Part shown: one piece after another, positions 20,868 through 33,270 of the stretch
Layout: each line of letters begins with the position of its first letter
Position numbering within the stretch: the stretch's first letter is position 1
DNA from: Gnetum montanum
Lineage: Eukaryota; Streptophyta; Gnetopsida; Gnetales; Gnetaceae
NCBI GenBank assembly: GCA_015680685.1
Contig: MNCI01005895.1
Span: 557,470-621,469, forward strand
Direction of reading: 5' to 3'
Length of the DNA stretch: 64,000 bases
Notes under the pieces: model-generated
What the model was told of the DNA's origin: nothing
The model's input: only the letters and a program-made list of their open reading frames with translations
Databases searched by the model: none
Made by a program: the position numbers and the translations under genes

Positions 20868-23775
20868 TTATGGTCATGAAAAGGAATGTTTAATATTTAG
20901 TTCTTGAAAAAATCCATTTGTTTTTTGGCTACTAAAGTGTGATCCATTATCCATGACTATAGTCATAGGTATGCTGAAGCAAGCTACTATGTTATCTAGC
21001 ATAAATCTACAAACTTTTTGAGATGTTTTCTTCCTTAGGGGAATAGCTTCAACTCACTTTGTAAAGTATTTGGTTGCAATGATGATGAAGTTATGCCCTA
21101 AAAATGACTTAGATGTTATAGGTCCAATGATATCCAACACCCATCATTAAAATGGCCAAGTTATCTAAGTAGTGTGTAACTCAGTTAATAGCACATGTAT
21201 TAGGTTGTTATACCATTGACAAGTGTCATAGATTTTGACCTTATATATGTAATCATTTTTCATATAAGTCCAATAATAGCCTAGTCATCTAATCTTAGTA
21301 GGCTTGGCTATAGGTCCTATATTTCATCCACATATAGCCTCATGAACTTGCTCAAAGATTGTGTGGGCTTCAATTTTTCCAAAGAACACTAATAATATTC
21401 TATCATAGGACCATCAACATAGTGTGTTATTGCCTACAGTGACATACTATTTTGAACTTTTTCATACAACATCCTTCTGAGAAGTAGTCAAGCCTTGTTG
21501 AGATTCACCATGCATGAGGTAAAACTTGATATCATCATATTATTCCCTTATAGTGGTAATATTGATGGAGGCTAAAAAGTTATCCTCAATGTTTTACATT
21601 ATGGGAATAGCACAGTTCATAATTAATGTTGGTAACTTACTAAAGAAATTAAGCATTATAGTAAGAGCTAAAGTTAGAATGGCATTAGCTAGCATGTTCT
21701 TGGTTTGGGATACATGTTGGATATCAATGTCTATTAATCATTGCATCAATTTCATTCCTAAGTCATAATAAGATTACAAAAATTTAGCCTTACATTCATA
21801 AACCTCTATTAATTTGTAAAACACAAGTTATGAATCACTTGTAATCATTAGGTGCTTGATTCATTGGTCATGAGCTACCATCATTCCCTTGATCAATCCT
21901 TCACACTCTACTATGTTGTTGATACATGGGAATTTGAAACATTAAGTGAAGGGTTGAATTTCACCAAACAAGATTGTTATGATGATAACATCATTAGCCC
22001 TAGGGGTAGTTCAAAGCTTTTTCAAAGTACATAATTACCTTGTAGCCCTTGGGTACTTTGCTAATAATGTTGACATGTTCATAAGGAAATTCAAGGTCTA
22101 TGGCTACATAGTTTTCTATTAGTGAAACAACAAGTTGTGTGGCTATCGCTTGGTCTTTCCTTAATTATTAAGAGATGTAATGAAGGTCAAATTTGACTAT
22201 TATATCTTTGTAAGTGATATGGCTACTCTTGTAGATATCGGTCATTATGGCTCTAAGTACATTGTCCTTATAAATGATATTTATTTGGATCCTAAAGAGG
22301 TTGTCTCTTCACTTCTTTGGTGAGAAGAATAGGGCTATATAATACTTCTCTAATTCAATGTACCATGTCTCATGAGCAACTAATGCATGGCTTAGGTAGT
22401 ATACAGGAAGCTTTGCTCCATCATCCCATTTCTAATAAAGCAATGATGCAATGAATGTATCATAGATAACAAGGTAGATGTAAAAAGGCTTATCCTCTCA
22501 TGGTGAATAGATCATCAATAATTATGACAAATCTTTCTTAAGGTTTTCAAAGGCTTCTTGGCATTGATACATCCATTCATAGTGAACTTCTTTCTTAAGC
22601 AAGCGTTGCATGGATTCTAACTTATTTGTAACCTCAGCAATAAAGCTACAGATAAGTTGCATTCTACCTTGAAATCCTCGAAACTCCTTAAGGCTGGTTG
22701 GTTCTAACAAGTTGAATATAACCTCAAACTTATTAGGATTGATGTTGATTCATAATTTGGATACTACAAATCCAAGCAACTTATGGGTGTCAATGCTAAA
22801 GACACACTTCTCAAGGTTCTACCTAAGCTTATATTTGAGACATCATTTCAACACAAGGTCAAGGCCGTGTGCATGGTTTTTGATCACTTTGTACTTAACA
22901 ACTATATTGTCTAGTAGTCATTGAGAAACCTTTACATATAATCACTAAAGATGTATGCCATTTCTCTTTGGTAGATTGTTCTTGCATTCTTTAGGTTTAG
23001 GGATATCATGGTGTACCAAGGGGTTCCTCATGGGGACATGAAGGTCATTCTAAGTTTACATTTTGGGTGTTGTATCTTGAGAATCCATCCATGAAGAATA
23101 GCAAGGCATGTCCAACCATAGTATTAATAAGTTAGTTAATACTAGGTAAAGAAAAATAATCTTTGATGATTGCTTTACTTAGGTTTCAAAAATCAACACA
23201 TATACATATACTCCTATTCTTCTTAGGAAGTACCACTATGTTGGATACCCATTCTATGTAATTAAAAGCTCTAATGAAAGTACCTTGATATAATTTTGTT
23301 ATTTCATCATGAACTATTAGGGATAAATCAAGCCTCATCTTGTGAACTTTTTGCTTAGCTAGTCTAATACAAAGATTGAGTATGATCTTATATTCCACTA
23401 GGTGTGGTTCAAGATTTGACATATCTTCAAATGACCAACCAAATGCCTTAATGTTATCCTAGAGGACCTTTGTGATGTCTTGAGCATGCTGAGGTTCTAG
23501 TGAGGAACTTAATTTTAGTGTTTTCTCCTTACCACTATGTGTCATGATAGGAACCTCAACTAGGGAGTCCTTGTGGTATTGCCAACATTGAGGTCAAGGG
23601 TTTTAACTAAGCTTTCAAACCAATATATAGGTCTCTCTATCAAGGATATGTGATTGATTGGACTCATAGGTTCAAGATCTAGGGAGTTAAGGTCAATGCA
23701 TTATTCAACATCACCAGGAGGTCCACTTAGACTCAAAGGCCCACTAAATTGCTTCTAGGTGTTCATACTCCAATC
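20868..23775 (-). pseudogene. Tat-type Ty3/gypsy pol (minus): RT, RNase H, second RNase H, integrase core
   Basis: From 23,775 downward: a lead-in matching the plus-strand copy (SLSGPPGDV against ALVDPHGEL), then the RT from about 23,420 (YIEWVSNIVVLPKKN, ICICVDF). The RT catalytic YVDD is LLDN at 22,918-22,907. The thumb follows at 22,710-22,522 (EFRGFQGRMQLI, CQEAFENLKKDLS), then a first RNase H. A second, archaeal-type RNase H lies at about 22,050-21,620 (FGEIQPFT, CINNIVECEGLIKGMM, IDIDIQHVSQTKNMLANAILTLAL). The integrase core begins near 21,150 (LDIIGPI, YFTKWVEAIPL, VMDNGSHF). Dual RNase H domains are a known hallmark of the Tat lineage. Frames shift often and stops abound. Integrase continues at 12,638 after the nested copia element; gag and protease lie at 34.3-37.0 kb. 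Confidence 0.85.
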
Positions 23776-23949
23776 CTACATATCAACCATAAGCATATTA
23801 AGTGGTATCTATGTGATAAAATGAGTAAAAATTGGTAAGGTAAAGCAAAATACTATAGCAATAGCTATAATACATTAAGCTAAATGCCAATTTTTTTTTA
23901 AAAAGGTCACTTAAAGCTTACCAAAGGTAGATGAAGATAGATAAGATGA

Positions 23950-24845
23950 AATAAAGGATAAATAAGGTCAAAAAACAATAGCATGGAATTAAATGAAGAC
24001 TAAATGATGGTCAAGCTCCATCCTATGGTTCAATTAATGGCAAAACATGGTCAAAAAATATTATATAAGGGAATATAACAGTGGAAAAGATGCATTGAAG
24101 GCCAAAGAGCATGAAATAAGACTACAATAGGTTAAATTCTAATCAATTAAGGCCAAATGATGGTCTATTGATGGTCAAGAACCATTAACTAAGGTTCAAC
24201 AAGGCTAAAACATGATCAAAAAAGGTCATAAGGGATCATATAAGGTAGATGGGGTGAACCAAGATGCTAACTATTGATGAACAAAGCAACATGGTAGTCA
24301 AATGATACTAAAAGGGATCAAATGAAGCTCAAATGATGATTGAATAAGATCGAATGACAACTTAACAATGGTAAAGAACCCTCAAAAGATGTCAAACAAG
24401 GCTAAAACATAGCCAACCAAGGCCATAAAATTTAAAATAAACTAGCTAGGATAGACCCAAGGCCCACTAACATGAAATATGTCTACATGATATCCAAATA
24501 ATGACAATTGATGTCATATGAGACTCAAATGATGGCCAAATCCCTTCAAATGATGCTCTAAAGGGTAAAACAAGGGCATGATGATGTTTAATGGAGTAAA
24601 TTGTTGCCAAAACCAATTCTTTAAGGTCAAAAGATGCCCAATGATGGAAACATTTGATGGTATAAAGCCAAATGATGTTAAAATGACCAAGATGAAGTCA
24701 AGTGACATTAAGTGATAGGACAATGAATGTGACTAATGCATTTCAAGGTCAAACCAAGTCAAAATATAGTGAAATAAGGCCAAATTGAGCAAGGAAGAAA
24801 ATGTATGGTAAAACATGATCAATATTGATCATTCAGAGTTAGATT
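23950..24845. repeat. Degenerate tandem array, period about 165-190 bp
   Basis: The motif CAA(G)GCTAAAACAT.(G/A)(T/C)CAA..AAGG recurs near 24,043, 24,208, 24,398, 24,578 and 24,757. A second landmark, (C/T)AAATGATG(G/A), occurs near 24,002, 24,152, 24,330, 24,525 and 24,668. The spacing is close to that of the next array, but the monomer sequence differs. Confidence 0.55.
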
Positions 24846-24849
24846 TTAA

Positions 24850-27075
24850 ATGTTTTAGGCCTTAGTAGATCATGGTATAGGTCTACAAGGTTGACAACTA
24901 AGTTTGAGTACTTGGTGAGGTCATTTGAAGGCTATTTGAAGTTAAAATCATGACCTTGAGTTGTGACTATGTTGAGCCTAGCTAAGACTATGTTGGCCAG
25001 CATAGTTAGGATAGGTCCTAGAATAGTTGATGATAGTAGATGCTTTTCCAAGTTTGTTATGGCTAGTTTTGTGGTCCTAATGGTCTTTATGATTAGCGTT
25101 GTGGACTAGGATTGATGATTGATGAGTTTTAGCATTTTTTTAATCCTTGTGAAGCTCTAAAAAATGTAAATAATTATGACTATATGAGGACTACACTAGC
25201 CAACGTAGTCCTAGTGTAGATGCATGGGAAAATTTGGTTTCTAGGATTTTAGAGTTGACACTACTATTCCATTAGCTTCCTAGGACACCACATGGTCTAG
25301 GAAAGACCAAACATGCCATTTGGAAGTTAAAATAGGCTACTAAAAGTGAAGTTTTGGCATCTACATGTCATGAATATGCTAGCTAGCATAGTTAAGGGTT
25401 TATTTAGCATAGTTGTGGTAAAATCTATGTATTTCATGGTTGAAGAAGGCCAAACTATAGCTAGCTTTAGGATTTCAAGCTTCTAGGCTTTTCAAATCAA
25501 GTGTTTCGTCATTCTAAGTGTTGTTGTGCTAGTTAAACCACCTTGGAGTAGAGAATATGCTAGCCAACATATTACTATGCCTTACTCTACATATATGAAT
25601 GGAATCTAGCATTGCCATGGTCAAAATAATGGGAAATTATGACTAGGATGTGTTTAGAAATGTTCTAGGTGTCTCAAGTCATGTTTTAGGCCATTTAGGA
25701 GGCCATGGTACTAATTACATAAATTCCCAATCATGAATATGCTAGGACCACATTGGTAAGCATAGTCATGACCTTTCCTAATGTAGTAAGGTGTGAAATC
25801 TAGCCTTTTGATAGGTTTCTATGGTCAATCAACTAGGTTCTTGGGTTTCTAGGATTAGGATGGTCAATTATAGAAGTTATTTGGGTTTTGTAGTGATCAT
25901 TTCATATTTGAACTATTCTAGCTAGCATAGTTAAGCCTAGCCTCAACATATATGAGGAAAAGCTAACATTTTTAGGGTAAAAAAGAGATGAAATTTTAGC
26001 TAGGTAAGGCCAAACAAGGTTCTAGATTTTGAAGTTAGGTTCTAGGCTATTTAGAGTGTCAAATCACTAGTCAAATCATCATAGGACCATGAATACACTA
26101 TCAGTACACTAGCCAACATATTTAGCATAGAGAAAAGATGAATTTTAATTTTTAGTAAAATTTCATGGTCAATTAACTAGGTTTTTGGTTTCTTGGGTCA
26201 CTGGTATTCAAAACTAGGATTTCAACCTCAAGATGTACAATTTTGATGGATCTTTTGATTTTGAACTAATCCTACAGCCTTGGACTATGGTAACTAGTGT
26301 AGTCCTAGCATAGTTGAGAGGCTTAGGTTGAGTTTTGTTGATTTTAAACTTGATTTACAAGGTTTAGGAATCTCTGAAGTCTTCGACAAGGTTTTGCAGT
26401 TGAAATTATGTACTCGATAGCTAATTTAACATGTTCTTAGCTAATTTCAATGTTTCCATAGTGGAAGTACACTAGCTAGCATAGTCCTTGGCTTCCTTAC
26501 CATAATCCCATTGGCTTACGTTTGTCTCACATTTTGCTAGTTAGTGCATGTTTATTGGAGGTTCCAAGGAAGTGTGAAGGCTAAGATATGTCAGTATGGA
26601 GGTTATTTTTGGTTTATAATGGTTCATCCACTTCTAACTATAATGGGACTATTCTAGCCACTCTATTCCTAAACATCCCTATCATATTTTAAAGGTGGGA
26701 GTAGTAGTTTTTCCATTTTTACTTAATTTCCTTAGGTTTTAAGCTTACGTAAGATTTTAGGGTTCAAGGTGGCATATCTTGGAGGATATTTTTGGATTTT
26801 GGTATTAATTTATTTCTCAAACACATTGGTACAATGCTGATCAATGTAGTTGACGTCTTTCCCAATGTAGTCAATGTAGGAGAAATGACTTTTGATGCTT
26901 TTAACTAGTTTTGTGGAATTTCAAATTTGTTAGAGACTCTACCTTGGGTTTGATGCATGGTGTGGTAATTTTGTAGTTCATCAGAATTTTAGTAGATGGT
27001 AGAATATATTAATCCACTTGGGACTTCACTAGCTAACATAGTCAAGCTACTGGCCACCATAGTTACTCTAAATAG
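24850..27075. repeat. Degenerate satellite-like array, about 12 units of about 183 bp
   Basis: The core GAATATGCTAGC.(A/G)(G/A)CATAGT(T/C) recurs near 24,985, 25,190, 25,375, 25,555, 25,735, 25,912, 26,090, 26,281, 26,466, 26,646, 26,826 and 27,025; most steps are 177-191 bp. A second landmark between cores, TTTC(A/T)(T/A)GGTCAA..AAC(T/A)AGGTT(C/T)T(A/T)GG, keeps the same phase. The core is partly self-complementary (GCTAGC, ACTATGCTAGCATAGT). No coding sequence. It lies in the putative Tat intron. Confidence 0.7.
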
Positions 27076-27683
27076 TAGGTTTTGGTGAGTTTTGGCTTTC
27101 CTTGGTGTCTAGTTCATGCCCCAATTCCAACACCTAGTTTCCACTTTGGGCATAATGTTTTATCACATGAATGGATGGTTGAAAGATTTTTTTTGATAAT
27201 ATTGATGTTTAGAATCCATTTCAAAGCTTTTGGATGCCTAAACACCAACATAGTCACCATGGAAAACCTAAAAATCCAAGTGTTTTAGGATTTCCATTGG
27301 CATGTTGGAAAGGCATCTAGTGGACCCCATCCTAAGTTTGAATTTTTAAATGAACTTATTTCCCACTAATATAGCATATTCCCACATTTCTAATTTTTAT
27401 CATGAAGTTAAGTTAGAATTGGATGAGCATTTTGGAAAACCACGGTTCTGATAGTGGGTGCATAAGTTTGGAATTGGTTCCAAAATTACAATTTTTTACA
27501 AATAATAATTCTCTCATCACTCTTAATCGATAGCATCTACCATCAAGGCTTTGATATTTTTCTTACCCCAACCACACCTATTCCTATTGTATTCCAACTA
27601 TCCTACCCCAAGGAGTAGGTGCAGTTGTTGCAGGAGCTCAAAAGGTTTGAAGGTTTTATCTATCTTGGTGCTACTTCTTTAAA
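27076..27683. other. Non-coding DNA before copy 2
   Basis: No gene supported. It lies between the ~183-bp array and the first exon of the multi-exon gene-like repeat and presumably holds the left boundary of that insertion; I see no clear target duplication or terminal repeat. Confidence 0.3.
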
Positions 27684-28139
27684 ATGTTAAAGAGGAGAGC
27701 TACAACTAGAAATAATCCACCCTTCAAGAAGTCTGACACAATTTCTAAGGATCTCTCCAACCTACCAAGGTCCTTTATTGGTGAAGGTTCTTCCACCATC
27801 ACTCCCAGGTACATAATTCCCAACCTTTCCTTAGGATGTTTTGCTAAAACCTTAGGCCTCTTTGTTTGTATAGGGTTTTGTATTTGTTAAAACTAAATTT
27901 CATAAAATCCCTATGTTATATTTAGATCATGTTCATAGTTTTTCAATGTTTCTTTATTTTTGGGATTAGCCTACAGCTAGTTAATAATTTGGTTTTAGTC
28001 TTTTCTATGCATTTTTTAGCTTTTCCTTAGTAAAAAACAATGTCACTTTTGTATTTTTTGTGTGGAAATGGTCATAATTGCTTGGTTTTTGTGGTTATAT
28101 GGTTGTATTAATATGTTTAATGGTTGAAATAATGTTTTA

Positions 28140-28640
28140 ACTACTAGATTCTGAGTTACAGTGAACTCTTTATGAACTTTTCTATATGCTAGTAGATAGG
28201 GGTTTTATGTAGTTTTTGTTATTTTTCATGTAATTTTACTAATATTATTGCAAAAAAGGTTAGGAATGTTTTTATTTTCAGGTTGTGAATTTTTATTTTA
28301 TAATTTTAGGATTTAAACTATTCTAGAATCAATAAATTCCAATTTGTGGTTAATTTTTGATGAATTTTTTCATGACTTGATGAAAACTGAGGTTTTTCAC
28401 ATTGACGGTTTATTTCATGTTATATTTTGCATCTTTTGCTACAAAAACAGTTAGGAATTTTTGGGTTTTCATGTTTTTTACTTTTAGTTTCTATTTAGCA
28501 CTTCAAATTGATATGGAATGATTGAATTTGGATCTACAGTTAGGTTTCTATGAATATTTTCATAGAATAGTGTATGCTAAATTTTTTTGGTTTTTATGGC
28601 TTTACTCTTGTCATAGTGGATAAAGTAGACACTAGGAAAA
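28140..28640. repeat. Three diverged units of about 186 bp in intron 1
   Basis: (A/G)(C/T)(A/G)GTTAATTTTTGATGAATTTTTTC-like motifs occur near 28,160, 28,346 and 28,534. Each is followed at a similar distance by TTTTCATGTTAT/TTTTACTTTTAG. Related motifs with similar spacing are at 38.5-39.1 kb. Confidence 0.45.
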
Positions 28641-29524
28641 CTTTTTCAACCAATTTCCTAGGTTCCTAGGATTTTTCTAAGTTTTTTGGAAGCATGTTGA
28701 ATTGGTTTTAGTAGTTTTAAAAAAATTGATACTTTTAATCAATGATTCCTTATGGTTGTTTTCTTTAGTTTCATGTTATTATGGAATTCCTTGGTGAATT
28801 TGGTTATGGTTTTAAATTATTTTGAAATTTTTTTCTAGGCTTGGGACTGCAATGTTGATGAAAAATTTATTTGAATTTCATGAATACTTAATCCCCCTTA
28901 GAAAAAAAATTTTAGATCTAAATTATCATTTTTGATTAAGTGTAAACTTCCTCACATAATTGTAGTTTTAGTTGTAAACACTCCAAACCTCCTTGGCTAT
29001 GTAGGTAGTGTTGATGTAGTTATTATATTTTTATGGTCATCCTTAAAGGTTCTTAAGGTTATTTATATGTTGGATTTTAGTTTTCAATAGTCTTTTCAAT
29101 TTTTTCTTAAAATTTTAACTAGCTTTCATAGAGTTTTTACTATAGCTAGTTTCACCATTAACTAGGATTTCTAGTATAATTTTGTATAATTCAAATTGGT
29201 GTTTCATGATTTTTGTTGTAAGTACAAGATATCTTTTATGATTTTGATATTTTTACATTAAAAATTTTATTATTTTATGTATATTTCAACATAAAATTTC
29301 TATCCATTGTTAGTAGGCTACCTTGTTCTCTCAAGTTGTTATGTCTAAAGTATTCACATTTTTCGTTATTGTCTTTTTGATTTAACTATTGAAAACTTGG
29401 ATTTGATTATTTTCCTAGAATTGCAACATTGGTATTGAATTTGTTGTAATTTTGGCTTTTTAACATTTTTTCATACTTGGCTATGGTTGGTTATGGTTTT
29501 AACAATTTTTGTTGTTGTGTGCAG

Positions 29525-29972
29525 GGCCTTTTTTAAATGTATCATGGTTATCATTGAGTTTGTGGGATTACTTTGCTACATTCATGCACTGGGGTGCCAC
29601 ATCCCACCTACCCCACATGGTGTTGGAGCATGGCTCTTTGTATTTTAGACTAGGAACAAATGAGTTTTTGGCCTTTTTGCTACAAAACTTTAGTGTGATG
29701 GTGTGGTCACACTTAGCATATCACACAGTGGCCATCATCATAGAAACCCTTTTGCCTTGATCTTCTAGCTTGATTGTCAAATTCATTGAAGATAATCTTG
29801 AAACACATGTTGAGGGTGAATTTCTTAATAGCATGTATGCAAGAGGCACTTTTAAGGTGTCCAAGATTTGGAAGATGCCTAAGTTCAACTTGTATAATGC
29901 TAACAATACATTGCTAGTTGGTCACTATGTCAACATGTTGTTTGAGAATCCTCTTGGTACTATCTACCACAT
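29525..29972 (+). pseudogene. FCP1/NLI-interacting-factor-like HAD domain exon (decayed)
   Basis: The exon begins in the frame set by exon 1 with IMVIIEFVGLLC, placed where FCP1-like phosphatases have a hydrophobic strand plus the catalytic D-x-D/N motif (as in LDLNGLL); here it reads EFV, so the nucleophile is lost. After a one-base shift near 29,630 come LYFRLGTNEFLAFLLQNFSV, MVWSH and VAIIIETLLP, corresponding to the family's RP...FL.F....F.V.VWSS segment. After a TGA at 29,758 comes FNLYNANNTLLVGHYV, NMLFENPLGTIY, matching N.SNTLL(I/L)DDSP..., NPP.TAI; the DD pair is GH. Length and order fit the family, but all catalytic acids I can place are gone. This is a motif-level assignment without a search. 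Confidence 0.45.
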
Positions 29973-32900
29973 GGAAGGATAAGCATGGTTTTAATTTTTC
30001 ATTTTTTTCTTATCTTAGTTATTAGTTATTATGTTACTTAGCTTTAGCATTTTTCTTTGCTTGAATTGGTATGTTTTCTAGCACAAAGTGAATGACAAAT
30101 GGTTTATCAAGAGTAACCAACTCCGATCCTTGGGCCAAACAAAGTTAAGAACTTTTGCCAAAAGCCCCATACTGGGGCTTGTGATGGTGGAAAACATCTA
30201 AGGTGACTTAGGTAGGTATACCAAGCATTATTACATAGCTTATGAAAAGTGCATAGCCAATGGGACATAACATGGTAGGTGAGGTAAATCTAATCTTTCA
30301 TGCATACCCCTTGAGATCCCCAAGCCACCTCCTTCTAGCAATCAAAGTAAGAATTTATATTTTTTTGTTATATTCTATTTTCTATGCTATGTCAACGTTT
30401 TTCATTACCACATAGTCATGGGTTATTTATGCTTTAAGTGTTTAAATTATTTTGTTGATATGATTGTACATTTGATTTTAGCTAGTCATACTTGTTACAT
30501 TTTGGCTTATGCACTATGCCTATGCCTAAGATAATAGGCCTCTTGTTGTATTGCAAGGGCTACCTCTTTCTCCACCATCATGTTGGTCATTTTAAGATGC
30601 TCTAAGGAAATTCTCATCATCAAGTATAGTGAGAAGGATTCATCATAGTGGTGGTTGGCTAGTAGAACCCCTAGTAATGATCAAGCAAACATCACTGATG
30701 CAGGTTTGCTTAATGTTTTCATGGCCCCTAGCCAAACCATCCCTACTCTTGAGATGGTGAACATCATCAACTCCTTCGATAAAGGAGTGAATAAGTTCAA
30801 CTCTCAACTTTGTGTTGTGCCTATTATCTTGGCCATCAGTGAGTCCACTTTCAATGATCTCTTTGACATTCCTCATGAGGGCCTAAATATCATCATCAAA
30901 GTAAGAAAATAGGTGGACCACTATGAGAAGATGAAAGTGTGGCTAGACATTCATTGTGATCACAAGGGATTCTCTCTTAGCCAATTCGAGGTTGTAGAGG
31001 CTAGAGAGGCATATCCCTTGTTCCTCTACTGGGAGTTTCCTAAGTTGTTGTCATAGGATAAGATCATGGGCATTACGTAGGCATGAACCATAAAGAAGGT
31101 CGTTTCAGAGGATGCTCACTTTAAGTGGGTTGTTCATTTGGCTTCTAAGATACATGGGGACGTCCTTAAACACCAAGAAAACCTCACATTGAAATGCCAT
31201 ATGTATTATGCATTTTTCATGGCATATTTAAGGAGGTTCATGGAATTCCTAGTGAAGAGGAAGGATGGAAAATGGATAATATAAGATCCATTTAAACTCT
31301 TCAAGCATTGGGTGAAACATGTGTTTTCCATCATGCTAGCTCAAAACCAACGAAAGGACATCTGTTATCAATAAGAGACTTAGTGGTAGGCATTGTGATT
31401 TCCCTAATAACATGGGTGTTAGGGCCCAGGTTGAGCATGGAATCATTGAAAAGGCGAAGGCATTACAAGTTGAAGTTGAAGATGCAACTAGAGCAAAACT
31501 AGAGAGGCCCATGATTAAGGAAACAATCCCAATGATTGAGAAACCATCTAAGAGAAGATTTTCTTTTAGAATTGGCTAGACATTCAGCATGGTTATAGGT
31601 ATTATTTAGTTTTGTTTTATATTTTTAACATTTAATGTTTTACATTTTCTTCTTTAAGGATATGTTATTATTTTTTTATAGGTAAAATGTACTAAGTCAT
31701 TGTACAATTTATTTTTGTTGATCCTGTAGGTAAGCAAAAGGAGTTGCCAGCCTAAGCAATGGTGGTAGAGGTAGAGAAGAAGTACTTAAAGGAGTAGTTT
31801 CTACAACCACATGAGGACGAGGGGCTATCTAATATTGCATTGGATGATTTTGCTGCTATATGTGACCCCTCACAACTAGGTGAACCCCTTTCTATCACTT
31901 CAAATTATGCTCTAGGTATATGTGCATTTTTTTATACATTTAAGATTTTGTTGTTTCATGTTTAAGATGTTCTTAATTGTTAGTTTCTTGTTATGCTTAT
32001 TGTAGCCACTAAGCCTTAGTACACTACTTCAATCTCCACATTTTGCATGAAGGCATGGATGGACACTCTTGATAAGAGGAATTCATGCATGGAATGGTTG
32101 AGGCCATGATCGATTGGTTGTAGAAGATTGCTCCTGATGTTGGTAAGAACTTAGATTATCTTCAATTTTTAGTTTTTGTAGTTATATTATTTTACTTATA
32201 TATATTTTTTTTGTTTCCTATTTACTTGGACATTTATTATTTTTGCATCTCTTCTTGTGTTATTTTCAATGCCTAATATTAGATGGGATCCTAATTGCCC
32301 CATTGAGATTAATGCATTGTCCAACATACCATCAAATGTAGAGAATGTTCCATGGAAGTTGTATGAAAGAACCATTGAATGTGCATTTTCATGCACTAAA
32401 ATTTTTCTTGAAATCCAATGTTCCAACAATTTCGTATAGGAATGAGTTGTGGCATTAGAGAAGGAAAACATGAAGCTAGTTAAGAAAAATAGAGATCTCA
32501 AAGATTACAAGGAATTTGTGGAGGCCTACAAGGCTAATAGGAGTAACTTGTGAACTAAAGAGATCAAATGGATAAGGTAATAAAATGTAATCCATGGCAA
32601 GGTTGCATTTGCTAGAGAGATTTTCAAGCAGAAACTTTAGATGGACCTGTTAGTGCTTAAGGCCAGAAAGCGGTAGGATTATTGTGCATGGATTTTGAGT
32701 GGGGTCATGCATAAAAAACAAAAAAATAAGTATAAGGCTAAATGTGAAGCCTATCTTAAGTGCTTAAAGGATGATTCAATCGAATGACACAAGTTAGAGC
32801 TATTCATAATAGGGATTCAATCAAAGAGTGCATTCAAGTTATTTGAAAGCTCTCTAACAATGGTTAATTCGCCATCTCACTAGGTTAATACAACTTCTAA

Positions 32901-33270
32901 GGAGGATCCTATCACTAAATTTTCATAGGAGTGACCTTCATGGATCAAGATCAATGAGAGAAACATCCAAAAAACTATTAATATTTAGGATGTGGACTAG
33001 GTTCACATGATTAAGGATCAAATCCTTCATCATTTCAAGGTTGGCCTTTGAAGGCTCCCACTAGAAGATGTTGCTGCAAAGCCCTACAATTTGCTTGTTA
33101 TTTTCATTTTAGCATGCTTTAATTTTACTTAGCTTATAATTTTTTTTATATTATGGTTATTACTAATTGGACTTATGTTATTATGTTACATGTACCAGGT
33201 GACATTAGCAACCTCAATGACAATGAGAATAGTATCCCTCCACTTCCTCCAGTGGAACCTTAGCACCATT

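Larger units (their letters stand above)
27684..33270 (+). pseudogene. Multi-exon gene-like repeat, copy 2 (full length)
   Basis: Unrecognised as a whole. Exon 1 (27,684-27,808) starts MLKRRATTRNNPPFKK and ends ACTCCCAG|GTACAT. Intron 1 runs to TTGTTGTTGTGTGCAG at 29,524. Exon 2 (29,525-29,972) looks like an FCP1-type HAD domain. Later exon-like blocks lie at about 30,081-30,348, 30,650-31,600, 31,731-31,914, 32,007-32,143, 32,270-33,100 and 33,203-33,270. The last five share junction positions with copy 1, e.g. GATGTTG|GTAAGAA at 32,143. One acceptor has decayed from the AG kept in copy 1 to AA (TTATTTTCAA near 32,268). The fourth block is the longest coding-like stretch (NIINSFDKGVNKFNSQL, FDIPHEGLNIIIKVRK, then TAG). 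The C-terminus is Pro-rich (IPPLPPVEP). Stops and at least one frameshift make it a pseudogene. It lies antisense inside the Tat intron. Confidence 0.55.
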
